Below are positions 9,544 to 18,753 of a DNA stretch of 35,371 nt, one piece after another; within the stretch, counting starts at the first letter, position 1, and every line of letters starts with the position of its first letter. Source of the DNA: Balneolales bacterium (lineage in GTDB: Bacteria > Bacteroidota > Rhodothermia > Balneolales > Natronogracilivirgulaceae); the NCBI GenBank assembly GCA_007128855.1, contig SKWQ01000222.1:1-35371 (forward strand). Direction: 5' to 3'. Position numbers and translations under genes: made by a program. The notes under the pieces were generated by a model that saw only the letters and a program-made list of their open reading frames with translations, had not been told where the DNA came from and made no database searches.

Positions 9544-10815
9544 ATGGAAAAGCTAACTATTAAAACTGTACTGGCAACCCTCCTCTTACTTGCTGTGGGA
9601 TTCTCCGGTCAGGTTCAGGCACAATTTCAGTCTGATTTCCAGATCAAGCAAAATTTTGATCGTGACCATGCCGAGGTGCTTCAGGAATTGAAGACCGTTC
9701 GGACCACCGATGAGGTGGACGAGCTCATGGAGAAGCTTGATGAAATGGACAGCAGATACCGCGACAACGCATCCATGCTCAACAGGGTACTTTATCCGGA
9801 AACACTTGAGATGCGCGTGACCAATCTGCGTGAACTTGCACAAGCCACCAGTTCCCATATTTCCCGGCTCGGAGAGCAGGGCGACACCATAGTGGTCCTC
9901 GAGGAACGTATCACGGAACTGACCGCCGATGCGGACCGCTACCAGCAGCGTGCCGATTCCCTCAACAACCAACTCGCAGCCATGCGCCGCTCGCGGGATG
10001 CGAATGCCGCTCAGGCACGCCGTCTGCGCCAGGAGCTTGAGAAACGCGACGAATTCATCATCAAAATGGTCGATTCCATCTTCGTTGCATATGAGAATGT
10101 CGACCTGCAGTCGCTTTCACCGGGAGAACGCCGTGGACTCGCGCTTGAAATCGATGCCCAGAATGTCCTGGGATACATCGAGTCTGTTGTCGACAACAAC
10201 ATCTCATTCCTCAATACGCATACCGAACTCAGCACACAGGATTTCCTCAAGCTTTACAGTGTGCAGGTAGAGTTCAACCGCATGTGGGAAAACATGGGCT
10301 ATGACCTTGCGCAGATCTATGTGGCGGAAACCCGTCGCGGCGATCGCATCGGCTCCATAGTTGAGAAGGTTGACGAATGGCAGATGCTCGTCGATGATGC
10401 CGCATGGACCACCTTGTCCGATGCATTCGCTCAGAACAACATCGAACTGGCACCGTTCAGAAACTCCCTCGAGTTCTACACTTCGCTCAACACCTACGTC
10501 GACGAGGCAATTGCCCGCGCCGAAGAGGGTGGAAGCGATGAAGAAGTTGAGAGATATCAGAATTTTGCTGATTTCTGGTTCGGAAGTGTGAAGCCCCGCT
10601 GGCAAGAATACCTCGTTGAAGCGAACCTCATGACCTATGAGAATTTCAATACCATCGATGAGAAACTGGCCGATTGGAAGCTTCAGGCACAGCCGACCTC
10701 CTACACGATGATGATCCTTCTTGGCCTTGCCATCGTCCTCATCATCATACTGCTTGTCCTGTGGCTCATGGCACGTGGCACGCCCGCTACAGAAAGCAGA
10801 GGACGAACTCGCTAA
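9544..10815 (+). CDS. Predicted secreted coiled-coil protein with C-terminal TM anchor, unknown function
   Basis: N-terminal signal peptide (ATLLLLAVGFSGQVQAQ), central coiled coil (ITELTADADRYQQRADSLNNQLAAMRRS...), C-terminal TM (MMILLGLAIVLIIILLVLWLMA). Confidence 0.75.
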   Translation: MEKLTIKTVLATLLLLAVGFSGQVQAQFQSDFQIKQNFDRDHAEVLQELKTVRTTDEVDELMEKLDEMDSRYRDNASMLNRVLYPETLEMRVTNLRELAQATSSHISRLGEQGDTIVVLEERITELTADADRYQQRADSLNNQLAAMRRSRDANAAQARRLRQELEKRDEFIIKMVDSIFVAYENVDLQSLSPGERRGLALEIDAQNVLGYIESVVDNNISFLNTHTELSTQDFLKLYSVQVEFNRMWENMGYDLAQIYVAETRRGDRIGSIVEKVDEWQMLVDDAAWTTLSDAFAQNNIELAPFRNSLEFYTSLNTYVDEAIARAEEGGSDEEVERYQNFADFWFGSVKPRWQEYLVEANLMTYENFNTIDEKLADWKLQAQPTSYTMMILLGLAIVLIIILLVLWLMARGTPATESRGRTR

Positions 10816-10855
10816 CGGAATGCGAATGAATTGATCGCATCCTGAGAAGATTAAC

Positions 10856-10901
10856 AGCCGGTACCGGACTCATTGACCAGTCCTGTACCGGCTTTTTTTT
10901 T
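10856..10901 (+). terminator. Rho-independent terminator after the 9544 gene
   Basis: agccggtaccggact...agtcctgtaccggct stem (GCCGGTAC/GTACCGGC) followed by a T9 tract. Confidence 0.85.
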
Positions 10902-10986
10902 ACACTTCTTCTGAAAGGCCTTGGGAGAGGTATCAGCAACAGCAATCAGAGTGGGGATGCGCATGCCGGTTGGCATAACGCATGTA

Positions 10987-13125
10987 TCAATGAAGCGAAC
11001 GGTACTTCCTGAGTCCCCATTCCAGCGTCAGGAGCAATATCACCAGGATGAACCAGAACGGATTGCGGTGAAGGGCCAGTGACATCGTAATGGTTTCAAC
11101 TCGCTGTTCAAAGCTGATATCAGATCTCAACAATTCAAGCAGATCACCTGCCTGTTCGTGGGGCAGGAACCGGCCACCTGAAGTTTGTGCCATGTACCGG
11201 AGCAGATCATCGTCGCGAATGGTATTCATTAATTCGCGGTTTACACCTCCCACAGAAAAACCACCGCTTCTGGTATCGATATCCCGATCACCCCGCGCAG
11301 CCGTACCGGTAAACTGGTAGGTGCCCTCCGGCAGATTGCCGATCTCGAGCTGATAACGTCCACCCCCTTCGTTGCTCATTACATATCTGCGCATGTCAAT
11401 ATCATCGTTTTCCACAACCATTTCTATGGCCGCATTCTCTTCGGGCTCACCGGCTTCATTGCGGAGGAAACCGTTGAAAATGACCGGTTCCCCGATCTGG
11501 AAGACGGGTTCGGCAGGGGTGAGGTCGAGCAGTTGCTCGTCCGGCTGGGCAGCTGTCCACTTGATGATGTTGTTCAAAAGTCCGTGCCAAAAGCTGCGGT
11601 TCTCCTCACGTGTGCTCAATGACCATAGGTAGGTGTTATAAGCATTCAGGTGGGAAATGTTCCGGTTTCCGGTGGTCCTGACAGCCAGCAGTGGGATTTG
11701 GGTCTGGTTGCCGCGGTAAGCAGTTTGAAGGAGGACGGTTGCATTGGCCGAAGCACCTGCGTCCCGGATCCCGCCGCGCACCAGGGGCATCCTCAGCTCC
11801 TCAGGAATATCAAAATCCAGCACGGCATGACTGCTTCGATCCGATGGCAGATGGATCTGCACATCCTGCCAGCGAAACCCGGGTTGGAAACGGATCGGCA
11901 GCTGACCGGAAAAAAGTGTGGAAAGCCGTGACAGATCCTGTCCGGCAGAACCGATGAAGAAAAGCGCGTTTTCAGAAAAACGTTCCGCCACTTCCCTCGC
12001 ATGGCCTTCCTCCAGATCGATGTGCGGGAAACCGTGCAAAATGACCAGGTCGAGCGTATCCGGCCGGTCGGGGAGCTCGCCCTCCACATAGCGGTCTCCC
12101 GAAATCCAGGTTCGGCTTTCAAGGTCAACCTGCCTGTCCTCCCGGAGGAACCCCCGGACATCCCTGACATCCGGATGGATTTCAAAGGACAGGTGAAGGA
12201 TGCGCAGCCGGTCGTCACGAACATCGATCGAGAACCAGCGCGTGTTGTTCTCTGTCGTCCACTCTCCCGGGACTTCCGGTACGTGTATCTGGAATTGCTG
12301 AAGTCCTTCTTCCTCAAGCAGTATCTCAAAACCCACCTGCTGAACGGAGCGCGATTCGGTGGATCGGATCACCTGCTCGCTCAACACGTCACCGTCCTGA
12401 CGCAGCTGTACCTGTATGTCACGATCCGGGAAGCCATCGTTCAGGATGGATGCCTCCACTGTCACCGAGCTGTTTAGGGAAGCGGTTGGATTGTGTGTGA
12501 CCCTTTGGACGACAACATCCTGTTGTCGCGAAGTGTCCCCAATGGCGATGGTGTATATGGGGACAGGCATCCGCGATGCCGTGGCGGAGGGATCACGGCC
12601 GGTTGTTACGATGCCATCGGTCACAAGTATCACCGCCTCATGCTGCTCCAGTATATCCATGAACCCGGTCAGCGCCCGGTCGATATTGGTGCGGGTTCCG
12701 TCGAGGAACAGCTCATCGGGCGAGTCGACTGATAAAAGCTCCGAATCAAATCCGTACGTTTCCAGTACCAGATGCTCAAGATCTCCGACCGGATCGGGTG
12801 AAAGCATGTCCATTACTTCCCGGTAACGTTCCTCACCCGAATAGGACCCCTTTTCGATGGTCGTGCTCTGACTGTTGTCAAACAGAAGGGCAAGGCGGAC
12901 CGGCGAGGTGACTTGTTCATTGACAGAGATCACCGGATTCAGGAGGATGAGCAGCAGTAGCAGGAAGGCCAGGGACCGGATACCGGTGAACATCCAGCGC
13001 CATGCTGCGGATAGTCCATCTGCCCGATGGTAGGTCCAGATGGACAGTGCCAGTGCCGATGCAATCAGGACTACAACCCAGATTGCCGGGATGGCATGTT
13101 GGAAACCGTCAAATTGGATGTCCAT
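10987..13125 (-). CDS. Large VWA-domain membrane protein (TM-VWA-TM)
   Basis: Two N-terminal TMs; MIDAS-like FDNSQS and VTDG; C-terminal TM (FWFILVILLLTLEW); next to MoxR ATPase. Confidence 0.8.
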   Translation of the reverse strand: MDIQFDGFQHAIPAIWVVVLIASALALSIWTYHRADGLSAAWRWMFTGIRSLAFLLLLLILLNPVISVNEQVTSPVRLALLFDNSQSTTIEKGSYSGEERYREVMDMLSPDPVGDLEHLVLETYGFDSELLSVDSPDELFLDGTRTNIDRALTGFMDILEQHEAVILVTDGIVTTGRDPSATASRMPVPIYTIAIGDTSRQQDVVVQRVTHNPTASLNSSVTVEASILNDGFPDRDIQVQLRQDGDVLSEQVIRSTESRSVQQVGFEILLEEEGLQQFQIHVPEVPGEWTTENNTRWFSIDVRDDRLRILHLSFEIHPDVRDVRGFLREDRQVDLESRTWISGDRYVEGELPDRPDTLDLVILHGFPHIDLEEGHAREVAERFSENALFFIGSAGQDLSRLSTLFSGQLPIRFQPGFRWQDVQIHLPSDRSSHAVLDFDIPEELRMPLVRGGIRDAGASANATVLLQTAYRGNQTQIPLLAVRTTGNRNISHLNAYNTYLWSLSTREENRSFWHGLLNNIIKWTAAQPDEQLLDLTPAEPVFQIGEPVIFNGFLRNEAGEPEENAAIEMVVENDDIDMRRYVMSNEGGGRYQLEIGNLPEGTYQFTGTAARGDRDIDTRSGGFSVGGVNRELMNTIRDDDLLRYMAQTSGGRFLPHEQAGDLLELLRSDISFEQRVETITMSLALHRNPFWFILVILLLTLEWGLRKYRSLH

Positions 13126-13182
13126 ATATACCGGGATTGTTGCCGGATCGTGACTTTCCAGGTGTGCGTTTTACATGGCCTT

Positions 13183-14181
13183 TCAGCCCATTTCATCGAG
13201 GAGCTGCCGGATCAGTGACACCGTGTTGAGGCCTTCGGCCTCGGCAGCATAGTTGTTCACGATGCGGTGGCGCAGGACAGGAATTGCCAGACTGCGGATG
13301 TCATCTTCCGTTACATTGTACCTTCCCTGAGCGAGGGCACGGGCTTTTCCTCCGATGATCAGAAACTGAGAGGCGCGGGGACCGGCACCCCAACTCATGT
13401 ATTTGTTGACAAATTCGGGTGCATGGCTGGTTTTTGGTCGCGTCATGGAGACCAGGCGCACGGCAAATTCAAGCACACTGTCAGGAACGGGCACTTCCCG
13501 CACCAGATCCTGATATGCCATGATCTGCTCGCCGTTGAGTATCGGCTCAATTTCTACCTGACTCGGGGCAGTAGTCTGGCTTACGATATCCATTTCCTCC
13601 TGAAAAGCGGGATAATCCAGCCAGAGATTGAACATGAACCGGTCAAGCTGCGCCTCAGGCAGGGGATATGTCCCCTCCTGCTCGATGGGGTTCTGGGTTG
13701 CAAGGACAAAAAACGGCTTCTCCAGATCATGTCGCACACCGCCTGCCGTGACGTGATACTCCTGCATCGATTCCAGCAGGGCCGCCTGGGTTTTGGGTGG
13801 GGTCCGGTTGATCTCATCGGCCAGAATGATGTTAGCGAAGAGCGGTCCGTGGATAAAGCGGAAGACTTTTTTGCCCGTAGCGGCATCTTCTTCGATGATC
13901 TCTGTTCCGGTTATGTCCCCGGGCATGAGATCGGGCGTGAACTGTATGCGGTTGAATGACAGGTTCAGACTCTTTGACAAGGTGCGGATGAGCAGCGTTT
14001 TTGCAAGTCCGGGTACGCCGACCAGGATGCAGTGCCCGCGGGAAAACAGGCTGATCAGCAGCTGCTCAACAATATCATCCTGCCCGACCACGATTTTCGC
14101 AATTTCCTTTCGCAATGCCGAAAAGTCCCTTGTGAAGGCTTCAGCTTTTTCTGTTTTGCTGAATTCTTTGGTGTCAGGCAT
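13183..14181 (-). CDS. MoxR family AAA+ ATPase
   Basis: GHCILVGVPGLAKTLLIRTLS, FTPDLMPGDITGTEI, ADEINRTPPKTQAALLESMQEYHVT, ATQNPIEQEGTYPLPEAQLDRF. Confidence 0.95.
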   Translation of the reverse strand: MPDTKEFSKTEKAEAFTRDFSALRKEIAKIVVGQDDIVEQLLISLFSRGHCILVGVPGLAKTLLIRTLSKSLNLSFNRIQFTPDLMPGDITGTEIIEEDAATGKKVFRFIHGPLFANIILADEINRTPPKTQAALLESMQEYHVTAGGVRHDLEKPFFVLATQNPIEQEGTYPLPEAQLDRFMFNLWLDYPAFQEEMDIVSQTTAPSQVEIEPILNGEQIMAYQDLVREVPVPDSVLEFAVRLVSMTRPKTSHAPEFVNKYMSWGAGPRASQFLIIGGKARALAQGRYNVTEDDIRSLAIPVLRHRIVNNYAAEAEGLNTVSLIRQLLDEMG

Positions 14182-14294
14182 GGGTGCTCATTTTCATATG
14201 TTAATGTAAATCAGTGGCAGGGCCGTCGGCTTTTTGAGCCAACAGTCGTAAAAGCAGATAAATCCGTGGAAGGTCGCGCCGACCGCCAACCGCG

Positions 14295-15710
14295 TCAGTT
14301 GGTGCCGGGATAAGGCTCCGGTTCGCCCGGAACCCCGGTTTCAGCCGGGATTTCAGGTGCCAGGGGGCCCGGCATCTCCATCGGATCATAATCAGGAACC
14401 GGTATCCGGTACTCGACAAACATCTCATCGCGCAGGTCCATGATCCATTCCGAAAGGATCCGCTGGCTTTTCTGCTGAAGCGCAAAATTTCGGATGAGCT
14501 GGTAGTCCTGTTCGAGATTGGCCCGGTGCTCTTCCATACGCTCGTTCAACTTGACGATCCGGAATGCCCGTTTGTTGTCCTCGCCGTACTGATAGGACCG
14601 GGGCGGAGTGATTTCGCCGGGTTCTTCCAGGAGAAGTACGGTCCGGTAGAGCGAAGGATCCAGATCGCTTACGGGAAGAAAACGCTGACCGGATTGCGGA
14701 TCGATGAGCCGGCCACCGGCCGGACCGGTGTTGCGGTCGTCAGAGTGCCGGCGCGCCATGTCGGCAAAGTTTTTTCCCTGATGCAGGACACTGTCCCGGA
14801 TTGCGGTCAGTTTGTCGATGGCATAATCTTCATCCAGCTCTTCTTCGGATACGGAGATCAGGATGTGATGGGTGGAAATTCTCTGACCCTGGCGCTCGTT
14901 CAGGCGGATGATGTGAAATCCCTGGGTGGTACTTACCACTTCCGAAATCTCTCCCGGATCGAGAGCCGCCGCCGCCGCCGCATATTCAGGCAACAGATCG
15001 GTGGCACTGAGCATGGGCAGGCCGCCGCCCTGGGAAGCGGTCGGGCCGTCGCTGTGTCTGCGCGCAAGGTCTTCCAGGGATGTTCCGTGATGCAGGATGG
15101 AGTCACGCAACTGGACCGCCAGATTGCGGGCATTCTCCCTGGCTTCCGCTCTTGGCGGTGGAATGACGGTGATCTGGGACAGCGAGACCGATTCCGGTAT
15201 GATGGGCAGCGAATCCGTTGGAATCGAATGGAAAAACTCCATCACTTCCGGACGCGTGATGTTGATCCTGGATATTTTTTGCTGGCGGACCCGCTGGACC
15301 ACAAGATCCTGACGGAACTGTTCGGAGTATTCGGCCTTGATCTCCACGATGGACTGACCGAACGCCCGCTCCAGCTCCCGTTCGCTGCCGAGTTGCCGGA
15401 CCAGCTCGTCGATCCGCTGATTCAGGATGCGGTCCACCTCGGAGTCGCTTACGATGATCGAGTCGATTTTGGCCTTCTCCACCATCACGAAATTGTCGAT
15501 CATGGATTCCAGCACATAGTACCACATCCGTTCATCGAAGGTCTCGCCACCCGACTGCTGCATGAACTCGAAAACCCTCTGGTCGACTTCGGACTTTAGG
15601 ATGATATGGTCGTTCACCACGGCTACGATCTGATCGGCTACCTGCCGCTGCTGACCCATCGCACTGACGGTGAGAAATAAAATGAAAACAGATGTGAAAA
15701 ATATGCGCAT
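14295..15710 (-). CDS. SurA-like peptidylprolyl isomerase / periplasmic chaperone
   Basis: Signal peptide; QVADQIVAVVNDHIILKSEVDQRV SurA N-domain; parvulin segments (SQGGGLPMLSATDLLPEYAAAAAALDPGEISEVVSTTQGFHIIRL and STHHILISV...). Confidence 0.92.
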   Translation of the reverse strand: MRIFFTSVFILFLTVSAMGQQRQVADQIVAVVNDHIILKSEVDQRVFEFMQQSGGETFDERMWYYVLESMIDNFVMVEKAKIDSIIVSDSEVDRILNQRIDELVRQLGSERELERAFGQSIVEIKAEYSEQFRQDLVVQRVRQQKISRINITRPEVMEFFHSIPTDSLPIIPESVSLSQITVIPPPRAEARENARNLAVQLRDSILHHGTSLEDLARRHSDGPTASQGGGLPMLSATDLLPEYAAAAAALDPGEISEVVSTTQGFHIIRLNERQGQRISTHHILISVSEEELDEDYAIDKLTAIRDSVLHQGKNFADMARRHSDDRNTGPAGGRLIDPQSGQRFLPVSDLDPSLYRTVLLLEEPGEITPPRSYQYGEDNKRAFRIVKLNERMEEHRANLEQDYQLIRNFALQQKSQRILSEWIMDLRDEMFVEYRIPVPDYDPMEMPGPLAPEIPAETGVPGEPEPYPGTN

Positions 15711-15752
15711 AATGTTTGGTTGCCGATGTCAGGAACTTGCTCTGGATTCAGA

Positions 15753-16646
15753 TCACAGGCTGTCCTCTACGATTTCTATTTGTTGTTCTGGTATGGTTAC
15801 GTCGAATATCCTCAGTTCATTGTTGGCCTGGGCCTTCAGGAAAAGACTTTGTTCCATCGAACGGAGGTGCTTCCTGCGCCGCTCCAGCATAAGCCATTCG
15901 GTGATTTGGTCTATCACCCAGTCTACCTGGGGGTGGTCGCCGGACTCCCTGGAGTCGATCAGCTGAACGAAGTGAAAATGGTCGCCGATCCGCCTGATGG
16001 GCGAAATCTCAGTCACGCCGATCACCTGAAGGAACGTGTTCATCTCTTCAAAATGCATGGCAGCGGTGGACGCGGGAATGAACTGCCGGGATGTGCGGAT
16101 GGCCTTTTGTGGGTTAACAGAGTACTCTTCGGCCACATTGACCCAACTTCTGCCCCTAAGCAGGGCATTTCGTGCATTTTGTGCGTCGGTTAGAGATGCT
16201 GCCATGATGTGCCTGTAACGGACATGGCGCTCCGCCAGTATGAACTTGTCCTTGTTGCTTTCGTAATAGGACTGGGCTTCACTTCGGGTCACAGGGTCGC
16301 CCGTCACATCAAGGTACACCGCTTCGTTGAATGCATCGACCAGGATAGACTCAGTGGCCTGATGGATCCTGCGTTGCACCTCCTTCTGCTGATCGAGCCG
16401 CAATCTTTTGGCCTCCATTACTTTCAGTTTACGGTTGACCCAACTGTTCTGATAGTTCGTGATTACACGGAGACTGTCGGCAGCGAACACCTCGGCAGGA
16501 ACATCATTCCTGACATCACTCAGGTAGAGCACGTGGGTACCAACCTCCGCAAGCACTACATCGTCCCTGTCACGCATCCTGTGTTCGCAGGATATCAGTG
16601 TCAGCAAGAACGGCAGTAGTAAGAGAACGCGAAACGTATCAGTCAT
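15753..16646 (-). CDS. Parvulin-like lipoprotein, divergent PPIase domain
   Basis: Start placed at ATG 16646 (MTDTFRVLLLLPFLLTLISCEH, lipobox); SurA-like layout but parvulin core lacks the usual GGDLG segment; 8-bp overlap with upstream gene. Confidence 0.75.
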   Translation of the reverse strand: MTDTFRVLLLLPFLLTLISCEHRMRDRDDVVLAEVGTHVLYLSDVRNDVPAEVFAADSLRVITNYQNSWVNRKLKVMEAKRLRLDQQKEVQRRIHQATESILVDAFNEAVYLDVTGDPVTRSEAQSYYESNKDKFILAERHVRYRHIMAASLTDAQNARNALLRGRSWVNVAEEYSVNPQKAIRTSRQFIPASTAAMHFEEMNTFLQVIGVTEISPIRRIGDHFHFVQLIDSRESGDHPQVDWVIDQITEWLMLERRRKHLRSMEQSLFLKAQANNELRIFDVTIPEQQIEIVEDSL

Positions 16647-18597
16647 CTTGTTTTTGCTGTAACGCCTGGACAACCTCGGGTTTGAACGAAACACGGTACT
16701 TTTGGCGCATTTGCTCCAGCCATTCCGTTTCCCGGATGGACTGGTAATCGGTGACGAGTTTGTTGTACGCCTCGTCGAAGGTCATGGGGCGTGCTTCCAG
16801 AATTTCCTCCAGATACATGGTGGTCTGCCTGCGCCGGTATTCGAAATAGGGAGAAAACTCGCGCTCATCCAACCCTTTTAGCATGTTGTAGGGCTCATTG
16901 TCGATCCGGTTGATCACATCGCGCCGCATGACGACGTTGGTGAATTCACCCCGGATGCTGTCGACCGGTTCACCCGCTTCCACGAGGGAGCGGACACGGT
17001 CCAGGGTCGTGTCGGCCCGTGCCGAGACGCGCACGTAACGGTACCGGGTGTCATAGTGGTAGTCATCCGGATTGGCTTCGAACAGCTCCCTGAGCCGTGC
17101 GGTATCCTGCTGGGCGTAGGTCCAGATGGAATCTTCGTTGACGCGGAAGACCGCCAGTCCTGTCAGGTAATCCTGGCTCAGCTCGGCAAATTCGGGGAAC
17201 TGGCTGCGGGTGAGTGTGACCAGTTCGGAATCGATGACATGATCGCGGAACTGATCGGCGAAACGGTGGTGATATTGTGGATTGGATTCATCCTCCATGA
17301 CCGGCGTGAGCCACTCAAGGTAGTCACCGGCGGACCAGTTATTGCCATGGAAAGAGAACACGGTCTTGTTCAGAAGCGAGGCAGGATATTCAATCTGGGC
17401 GATATTACCGCGGAAGTGTTCCCTGGTGTGATCTTCGAAAGCCGTCAGGTTTTCCCGGTGGAAGCGTGCCTGTCCGATGCGAGCGGCATTGTCAAGTACG
17501 GCCCGCTCGTTGTCCTGCAACCTGGGCAGCTGGTTCAGGGTCTGGCTGAGCTCTTCCCGGGTCTCTTCCGGAGTGGGCTGGTAGATGGAGTCAAGCTTCA
17601 TGATGTGGATGCCGTATACGCTTTGGAAGGGCTCGGAGTATTCACCGACCTCATCAATCTCCATGAGTTTACGGGTAAAATCCTGCTCATACATGCCGTA
17701 GCTGACCCATCCGATGGTCCCGCCGCTGAGCCGTGACTGTTCATCCTGCGAGTACTGTTCCACGACATCGAACCATTCGGCACCGCTTTCCAGTTCCTGG
17801 TGGGCCTTCCATGCACGGGCAAGGATGCTGTCCACCGGTTCGGATACTCCGCGGGTCATGAGGAAAATATGCGAAAAACGCTTGTTAGGTCCGGTTTCAA
17901 CCCGATCGGTGACGTGGATGAGATGATAGCCGAACTGCGAGCGCACCGGCTTGCTGACTTCCCCCGGCTCCAGTGCGTATGCCGCATCCTCAAAGGGCTT
18001 GACAGCCCAGCCGGCGCTGAAGAAACCGAGGTCGCCGCCCATGCTCTGTCCGCGCTGCTGGGTGGAGTATTCATTGGACAGTGTCATGAAGTCCTCTTCG
18101 CCGCTCAGGAAGCGTTCCCGCGCTTCCATCAGCCGGTTGTAGGCATCGGCCGTATCGGCGGGCGATGCGTTCTCGGAAACTGCGATGAGGATGTGCTTGG
18201 CGTGGATCAGTTCGCCGGAGCGTTCATGGAGTTCATCGAGAAGATGGTCGCGGATATGACGTTCCAGCCAGTATGGATATGCCGATTGGCGTTCGTACTG
18301 CTTGAGTTCGGAGAGGATTTCGGGATCCTGCATGTAACCGGCATCGCGGGCAACTGCAAGCTTGAGCCGGTAATCCATGTACAGGTCAGCAAACCCGATG
18401 AGTCCCTGGTCGTCTTCGCCGGCAAGCGTATGCGATTTGTGGTACTGGTGTTGCAGTTCTCCGAAGGTGACCGGTTCCCCGGCTATGTTGCCTATGATCG
18501 TTTCATCGGGTGATGGGGCTTGTGATGATTGGAAAAGGGTGCAACCGGAAACGAGGAGCAGCGCCGTCAGGACGCTCAGGCCAGTGGAGCGGTTCAT
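16639..18597 (-). CDS. Peptidylprolyl isomerase lipoprotein with two parvulin domains
   Basis: Lipobox LLVSGC; domain 1 IHAKHILIAV...MGGDLGFFSAGWAVKPFEDAAYALEPGEVSKPVRSQFGYHLIHV; domain 2 FSHIFLMT...SGGTIGWVSYGMYEQDF...VYGIHIMKLD. Confidence 0.9.
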   Translation of the reverse strand: MNRSTGLSVLTALLLVSGCTLFQSSQAPSPDETIIGNIAGEPVTFGELQHQYHKSHTLAGEDDQGLIGFADLYMDYRLKLAVARDAGYMQDPEILSELKQYERQSAYPYWLERHIRDHLLDELHERSGELIHAKHILIAVSENASPADTADAYNRLMEARERFLSGEEDFMTLSNEYSTQQRGQSMGGDLGFFSAGWAVKPFEDAAYALEPGEVSKPVRSQFGYHLIHVTDRVETGPNKRFSHIFLMTRGVSEPVDSILARAWKAHQELESGAEWFDVVEQYSQDEQSRLSGGTIGWVSYGMYEQDFTRKLMEIDEVGEYSEPFQSVYGIHIMKLDSIYQPTPEETREELSQTLNQLPRLQDNERAVLDNAARIGQARFHRENLTAFEDHTREHFRGNIAQIEYPASLLNKTVFSFHGNNWSAGDYLEWLTPVMEDESNPQYHHRFADQFRDHVIDSELVTLTRSQFPEFAELSQDYLTGLAVFRVNEDSIWTYAQQDTARLRELFEANPDDYHYDTRYRYVRVSARADTTLDRVRSLVEAGEPVDSIRGEFTNVVMRRDVINRIDNEPYNMLKGLDEREFSPYFEYRRRQTTMYLEEILEARPMTFDEAYNKLVTDYQSIRETEWLEQMRQKYRVSFKPEVVQALQQKQDD

Positions 18598-18753
18598 AGA
18601 TACTATCAGGGTTACGTTGATTCGTGAGAATTTACAGAAATAGTTGTCACAATCTTCAAAGATAGGGTTTTTTGAAGACTCTTACGTAGCAAAAAACGGA
18701 TGCGTCCGCCTGTTAGTATGAACAGGTCTGTGCCGGCCCTTTTGTCCCGCGGA

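Noticed and set aside
14526-15599. 357-aa plus-strand ORF over the SurA-like gene
   Set aside because: Antisense shadow of a clear PPIase; typical of GC-rich codon usage
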